Shown here: positions 5,093-7,784 of the stretch, piece by piece
Layout of the letters: every line of letters starts with the position of its first letter
Numbering within the stretch: position 1 is the first letter of the stretch
NCBI GenBank assembly: GCA_934636045.1
Contig: CAKTZP010000102.1
Coordinates: forward strand, 1-7,784
DNA length: 7,784 bases
From: an uncultured Oscillospiraceae bacterium
GTDB lineage: Bacteria > Bacillota > Clostridia > Oscillospirales > Oscillospiraceae
Direction of reading: 5' to 3'
Notes under the pieces: generated by a model
What the model saw: the letters and a program-made list of their open reading frames with translations, nothing else
The model's database searches: none
What the model was told of the DNA's origin: nothing
Translations under genes and position numbers: made by a program

Positions 5093-6375
5093 AGCATCAG
5101 GAGTTTCCCGGTCTGGGCGAGAGCTGCTTCAGCGCGGCGCTTCCCTCGGGCTTACAGCTGCGCGTCGTGCCCAAGCGCGGCTTTGCGCGCAAGTATGCGT
5201 TCCTCGCCGTGAATTTCGGTTCAGTGGACACAGCGTTTGTTTTAAACGGCGAAAAGCACCGCGTGCCGGACGGCATTGCACACTATCTGGAGCACAAAAT
5301 GTTCGATCTGCCGGGGCAGGACGCGACGGAGCTGTTCGCGGAATACGGCGGCAGCCCGAACGCCTTTACGAGCTATGGCATGACGGCCTACTATTTCTCC
5401 TGTACCGAACGGTTTGAGGACAATCTGCGGCTGCTGCTGCGGATGGTCACGACACCGTATTTCACGCCCGAGAGCGTCGAAAAGGAGCGCGGCATCATTG
5501 CCGAGGAGATTCGCATGTATGAGGACAGTGCGCAATCGCGTGTCGGCGAGGATCTGTTTGCCGCGCTGTTTGCGCAGCATCCCATCCGTGTGCCGATCGC
5601 CGGTACTGTCGAAAGCATTGCTGCGATCACACCGGAGCTGTTAACGGCCTGCCACCGCGCGTTTTACCGTCCGGACAATATGATCCTCTGTGTGGTCGGC
5701 GACGTGGATGCGGAGGCTGTGCGCGCCGTTGCCGAGGCCGAAATCGCCGTGCCGGTCGAGGGCGCGCTTGCGCAGCGGGACTACGGTGCGGCGGAGACCA
5801 TGCTGCCCGTGCGGCAGCGCAGCGAGCGGCGGATGAGCGTCTCCATGCCGACCTTTGCACTGGGCTATAAATGCGCGCCGCCCGCGCCGGGCATGGATAC
5901 CATGCGCCGCGAGATCATCGGTGACCTTGCCGGTGAAATACTGGTCGGCGAGTCCTCGCCGCTGTATGAGCGGCTATATGAGCAGGGGCTCATTGACGCC
6001 GACTTTTCCGCCGGGTATGAAAGCGTCAAGGATGCCTGCCTGTTTTCCGCGGAGGGCGACAGCCGCGACCCCGAGACTGTGGCGGCGGCCATTGCGGAGC
6101 GGGCTGCGCGCATCCGCGCCGAGGGCTTCGACCGGGCTCTGTTTGAGCGGCTGAAGAAATCTGCGCTCGGAAGACGCATGCGAGACCTTGACAGCTTTGA
6201 AAGTATCTGCTATCGTATCTGTGCATATTACTTTGAGGGCGTGGAGTATTTCCGCTTCCCGGAGGCCTATGCGGCGGTGACGCCGGAGGATGTCGCGCAG
6301 TTTTTGGCGGAGACCCTGCTTCCGGAGCGCGCTTGCCTGACGACGGTAATACCAAAGGAGGAGACCAATGTTTAA
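5089..6375 (+). CDS. yfmH: M16 zinc peptidase YfmH
   Basis: This 428-residue protein is the catalytic-type partner of the preceding gene. It has the inverted zinc motif HYLEH (65-69: ligands His65 and His69, catalytic Glu68), in the context GIAHYLEHKMFDLP. It also has GGSPNAFTSYGMTAYYF (87-103), the strand pairing with substrate in M16 enzymes, and IIAEEIRMYED (136-146) carrying the likely third ligand Glu139 or Glu140. The C-terminal half has SSPLYERLYEQGLID (289-303) and FSAGYES (306-312), matching the substrate-binding half. No signal peptide is seen, so it should act in the cytoplasm. It overlaps yfmF by 4 nt and lgt by 8 nt. The substrate of this family is not established; the annotation as EF-P modification-associated comes from B. 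subtilis gene context (ymfH). Confidence 0.9.
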   Translation: MKHQEFPGLGESCFSAALPSGLQLRVVPKRGFARKYAFLAVNFGSVDTAFVLNGEKHRVPDGIAHYLEHKMFDLPGQDATELFAEYGGSPNAFTSYGMTAYYFSCTERFEDNLRLLLRMVTTPYFTPESVEKERGIIAEEIRMYEDSAQSRVGEDLFAALFAQHPIRVPIAGTVESIAAITPELLTACHRAFYRPDNMILCVVGDVDAEAVRAVAEAEIAVPVEGALAQRDYGAAETMLPVRQRSERRMSVSMPTFALGYKCAPPAPGMDTMRREIIGDLAGEILVGESSPLYERLYEQGLIDADFSAGYESVKDACLFSAEGDSRDPETVAAAIAERAARIRAEGFDRALFERLKKSALGRRMRDLDSFESICYRICAYYFEGVEYFRFPEAYAAVTPEDVAQFLAETLLPERACLTTVIPKEETNV

Positions 6376-7228
6376 CGACATTTCCATCAGCTTTCCCGGC
6401 ATTGGCATCGACGAGATCGACCCGCCGACCGGATTTTTTATCCCGGGAACGAATTTTGAGATCAAATTTTACGGCCTGATCATCGCCATCGGCATGCTGC
6501 TGGCGGTGCTCTATGCCGTCCGCCGCAGCAAGGAGTTCGGCCTGACGAGCGACGACATCCTGAATATCGTCATTATCGGCCTGCCCTGCGCAATTTTGGG
6601 CGCGCGCCTGTATTACGTGATTTTTTACGGCACGCCGTGGAACGAGTTTTTCAAGATCCGCAATGGCGGCCTCGCCATTTACGGCGGCGTCATCGGCGCG
6701 GTGCTGGGCCTTTCGGCCTACTTCCTCAGCAGCCGCAAGCGCCGGGACAAGCTTTTGCCCTCGTTTGACATTGCCGGCCTTGGCCTGCTGATCGGCCAGT
6801 CGATCGGCCGCTGGGGGAACTTCTTCAACCGCGAGGCGCACGGCGGCCAGACCGACTGCTTCCTGCGCATGGGTCTGCGCGTCGGCGGCGAGTGGACTTA
6901 CTACCACCCCACGTTCCTGTACGAATCGGTTTGGAACCTGATCGGATTGGTGCTGCTGCACTTTGTATCGAAGAAACGGAAGTTTGACGGCGAGGTTTTC
7001 CTGATGTACCTTGCATGGTACGGTCTCGGCCGTACTGTGATCGAGGGAATGCGCACAGACAGCCTCTATTGGGGGCCGTTCCGCGTCAGTCAGGTGCTGG
7101 GAGCGCTGACGTGCATCGTCTCCGTCGGCCTGATTGTCTTTGTCCGGCTGCGCAAGCGCCCGGACGGCTCGCAAATGTTGGTTCACCGCAGCGCTTCCGA
7201 AGCGTCTGCTGAAAAAACGGAAGATTAG
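6368..7228 (+). CDS. lgt: Prolipoprotein diacylglyceryl transferase Lgt
   Basis: Lgt is an integral membrane enzyme that transfers diacylglycerol from phosphatidylglycerol to the lipobox cysteine of prelipoproteins, the first step of lipoprotein maturation. The 286 residues and about seven hydrophobic segments fit the family. Diagnostic motifs are KFYGLIIAIG (33-42), GARLYYVIFY (78-87), NGGLAIYGGVIGA (99-111, Tyr where proteobacterial enzymes have His), the signature GQSIGRWGNFFNREAHGG (143-160) with invariant Arg148 and Asn151, HPTFLYES (180-187), and GRTVIEGMRTDSL (221-233) with the conserved Arg229. Its ATG lies inside the last codons of yfmH, with AGGAGG 6 nt upstream, so translation is coupled. 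The hydrophilic tail after about residue 262 is short and acidic. The gene looks intact. Confidence 0.97.
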   Translation: MFNDISISFPGIGIDEIDPPTGFFIPGTNFEIKFYGLIIAIGMLLAVLYAVRRSKEFGLTSDDILNIVIIGLPCAILGARLYYVIFYGTPWNEFFKIRNGGLAIYGGVIGAVLGLSAYFLSSRKRRDKLLPSFDIAGLGLLIGQSIGRWGNFFNREAHGGQTDCFLRMGLRVGGEWTYYHPTFLYESVWNLIGLVLLHFVSKKRKFDGEVFLMYLAWYGLGRTVIEGMRTDSLYWGPFRVSQVLGALTCIVSVGLIVFVRLRKRPDGSQMLVHRSASEASAEKTED

Positions 7229-7242
7229 GAGGAAATTTACTT

Positions 7243-7662
7243 ATGGCAACGAAAGAACAGTGGAAGGATATGGCGGCCGGTGCTGCCCAGAAGGCGACGG
7301 AGGCCGCGCAGAGCGCAGCAAAGGCTGCAAAATATGTCGCATTTGTCTCCAAGAAGAAGCTCGCCATCGCCGCGGAGCAGGAGAAGATTCGCCGCGCCTA
7401 TGGTCGTCTCGGCAAGGTCTATTATAAGGACTATGTGACCGACGAGGAGCCCGATCAGGCCGAATACAAGCCGATCTGCGACGAGATTTCGGACTCCTAC
7501 CGCAAGATCAACGCGTGGAAGGACGAGATCGCCGACGCGAAGGCTGCCTACAGCGGTGAGACCTCGGAGGCCGAGGCGGAGCAGCTTGAGGCGCTGACCG
7601 AGTCTGCGGCGGAGACCGAAGACGCCGCCGACGAGCCCACGGACGAGGAACCCGAAGCGTAA
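7243..7662 (+). CDS. Small acidic helical protein, function unknown
   Basis: The 139 residues fall into three parts. Residues 7-32 are an Ala-rich amphipathic helix (AAGAAQKATEAAQSAAKAAK). Residues 36-103 are a charged, coiled-coil-like core with KKKLAIAAEQEKIRRAYGRL and GKVYYKDY. The tail (104-139) is disordered, strongly acidic and ends EEPEA. There is no signal peptide, convincing transmembrane segment or cysteine. The core resembles the helical segment (xLYxxLGKxYY) of small Clostridia proteins that often also carry a zinc ribbon; no ribbon is present here. I cannot assign a function. AGGAGG (7227-7232) overlaps the lgt stop, with a rather long 10-nt spacer to the ATG, so it is likely the last gene of the lgt operon. 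Confidence 0.85.
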   Translation: MATKEQWKDMAAGAAQKATEAAQSAAKAAKYVAFVSKKKLAIAAEQEKIRRAYGRLGKVYYKDYVTDEEPDQAEYKPICDEISDSYRKINAWKDEIADAKAAYSGETSEAEAEQLEALTESAAETEDAADEPTDEEPEA

Positions 7663-7706
7663 ACAAAAACAAATAGCCCCGCCGGGAGAACATTTCTTCC
7701 GGCGGG
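7661..7706 (-). terminator. Intrinsic terminator for the gene converging from the right
   Basis: AGCCCCGCCGG (7675-7685) pairs perfectly with CCGGCGGGGCT, and GAGAA/TTCTT extends the stem with one G-U to a tiny apical loop. On the minus strand the hairpin is followed by ATTTGTTTTTGTTTA, a good T-rich tail; on the plus strand it is followed by TCAGACTGTC, which is poor. It therefore mainly ends minus-strand transcription, though the stem may also stop or protect the lgt operon transcript. Confidence 0.8.
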
Positions 7707-7717
7707 GCTTCAGACTG

Positions 7718-7784
7718 TCAAAAAAGTCCGTAATCGTCAAAATCGGTTCCCATTTTAATGGATTTTTGTTCTCTGCGTTTTGAT
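7718..7784 (-). CDS. C-terminal end of an unidentified converging gene (partial)
   Basis: One minus-strand frame is open from the right edge of the window to a TGA at 7720-7718, giving 21 residues: SKRREQKSIK followed by MGTDFDDYGLF. The terminator begins 11 nt after the stop, the expected geometry for a gene end, and the basic-then-acidic tail looks like a natural C-terminus. A second minus frame ends in TAA at about 7754-7756 and cannot be fully excluded. The family is not recognisable from this fragment. Confidence 0.5.
   Translation of the reverse strand, partial: SKRREQKSIKMGTDFDDYGLF

Noticed and set aside
6026..7186. 386-codon antisense frame across yfmH and lgt
   Set aside because: It spans two genes with clear motifs on the other strand. 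Its composition is low in hydrophobic pattern and is explained by codon bias.
7237..7740. 167-codon minus-strand frame opposite the small acidic protein
   Set aside because: The Leu/Arg/Gly-rich sequence mirrors Glu/Ala/Asp codons of the plus gene, and the frame runs through the terminator hairpin.
1..7784. CRISPR array, tRNA, rRNA or insertion sequence
   Set aside because: No regularly spaced repeats, tRNA cloverleaf, rRNA-like stretch or transposase motif was seen on either strand.

Overview
The window reads as a chromosomal segment of a fairly GC-rich Firmicute of the Clostridia class, probably Oscillospiraceae/Ruminococcaceae-like (inference). The grounds are strong AGGAGG-type ribosome binding sites, consensus-like sigma-A promoters, a Firmicute-type M16 peptidase pair (YfmF/YfmH) and a Clostridia-type Lgt. 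Sampled coding lines run about 65-70% G+C. The first 360 bases are different: counted by hand, they are about 36% G+C.

Layout. (1) Positions 1-~480 are an AT-rich accessory stretch. It holds the first 41 codons of a minus-strand secreted or surface protein that runs off the left edge. That gene is driven by a perfect consensus promoter (TTGACA, 17 nt, TATAAT) and has a leader of about 220 nt. The leader carries a short SD-preceded peptide ORF, a spaced direct repeat and a 22-bp hairpin. (2) A minus-strand operon occupies 3623 down to 674: prmA (ribosomal protein L11 methyltransferase), a membrane-anchored DUF4015-like glycoside-hydrolase-fold protein, and an ArsP_2-type putative manganese/heavy-metal exporter with a TTG start. 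It ends in an intrinsic terminator at 523-556. (3) A divergent intergenic region at 3624-3823 has one promoter facing each way. (4) A tightly packed plus-strand operon runs from 3824 to 7662: yfmF (M16-like, zinc motif missing), yfmH (M16 with HxxEH), lgt (prolipoprotein diacylglyceryl transferase) and a small acidic helical protein. The first junctions overlap by 4 and 8 nt. (5) A hairpin with a T-rich tail on the minus strand lies at 7661-7706. It follows the C-terminal end of a gene converging from the right.

Function. The plus operon joins a two-subunit M16 peptidase-like complex, of which only YfmH looks catalytically competent, to the first enzyme of lipoprotein maturation. The minus operon joins ribosomal protein methylation to an envelope protein and a metal exporter; no shared pathway is evident. 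The core genes are ordinary. The least explained part is the AT-rich left end, with an elaborate leader ahead of an unidentified secreted protein; it resembles a translationally attenuated accessory gene, but this is inference.
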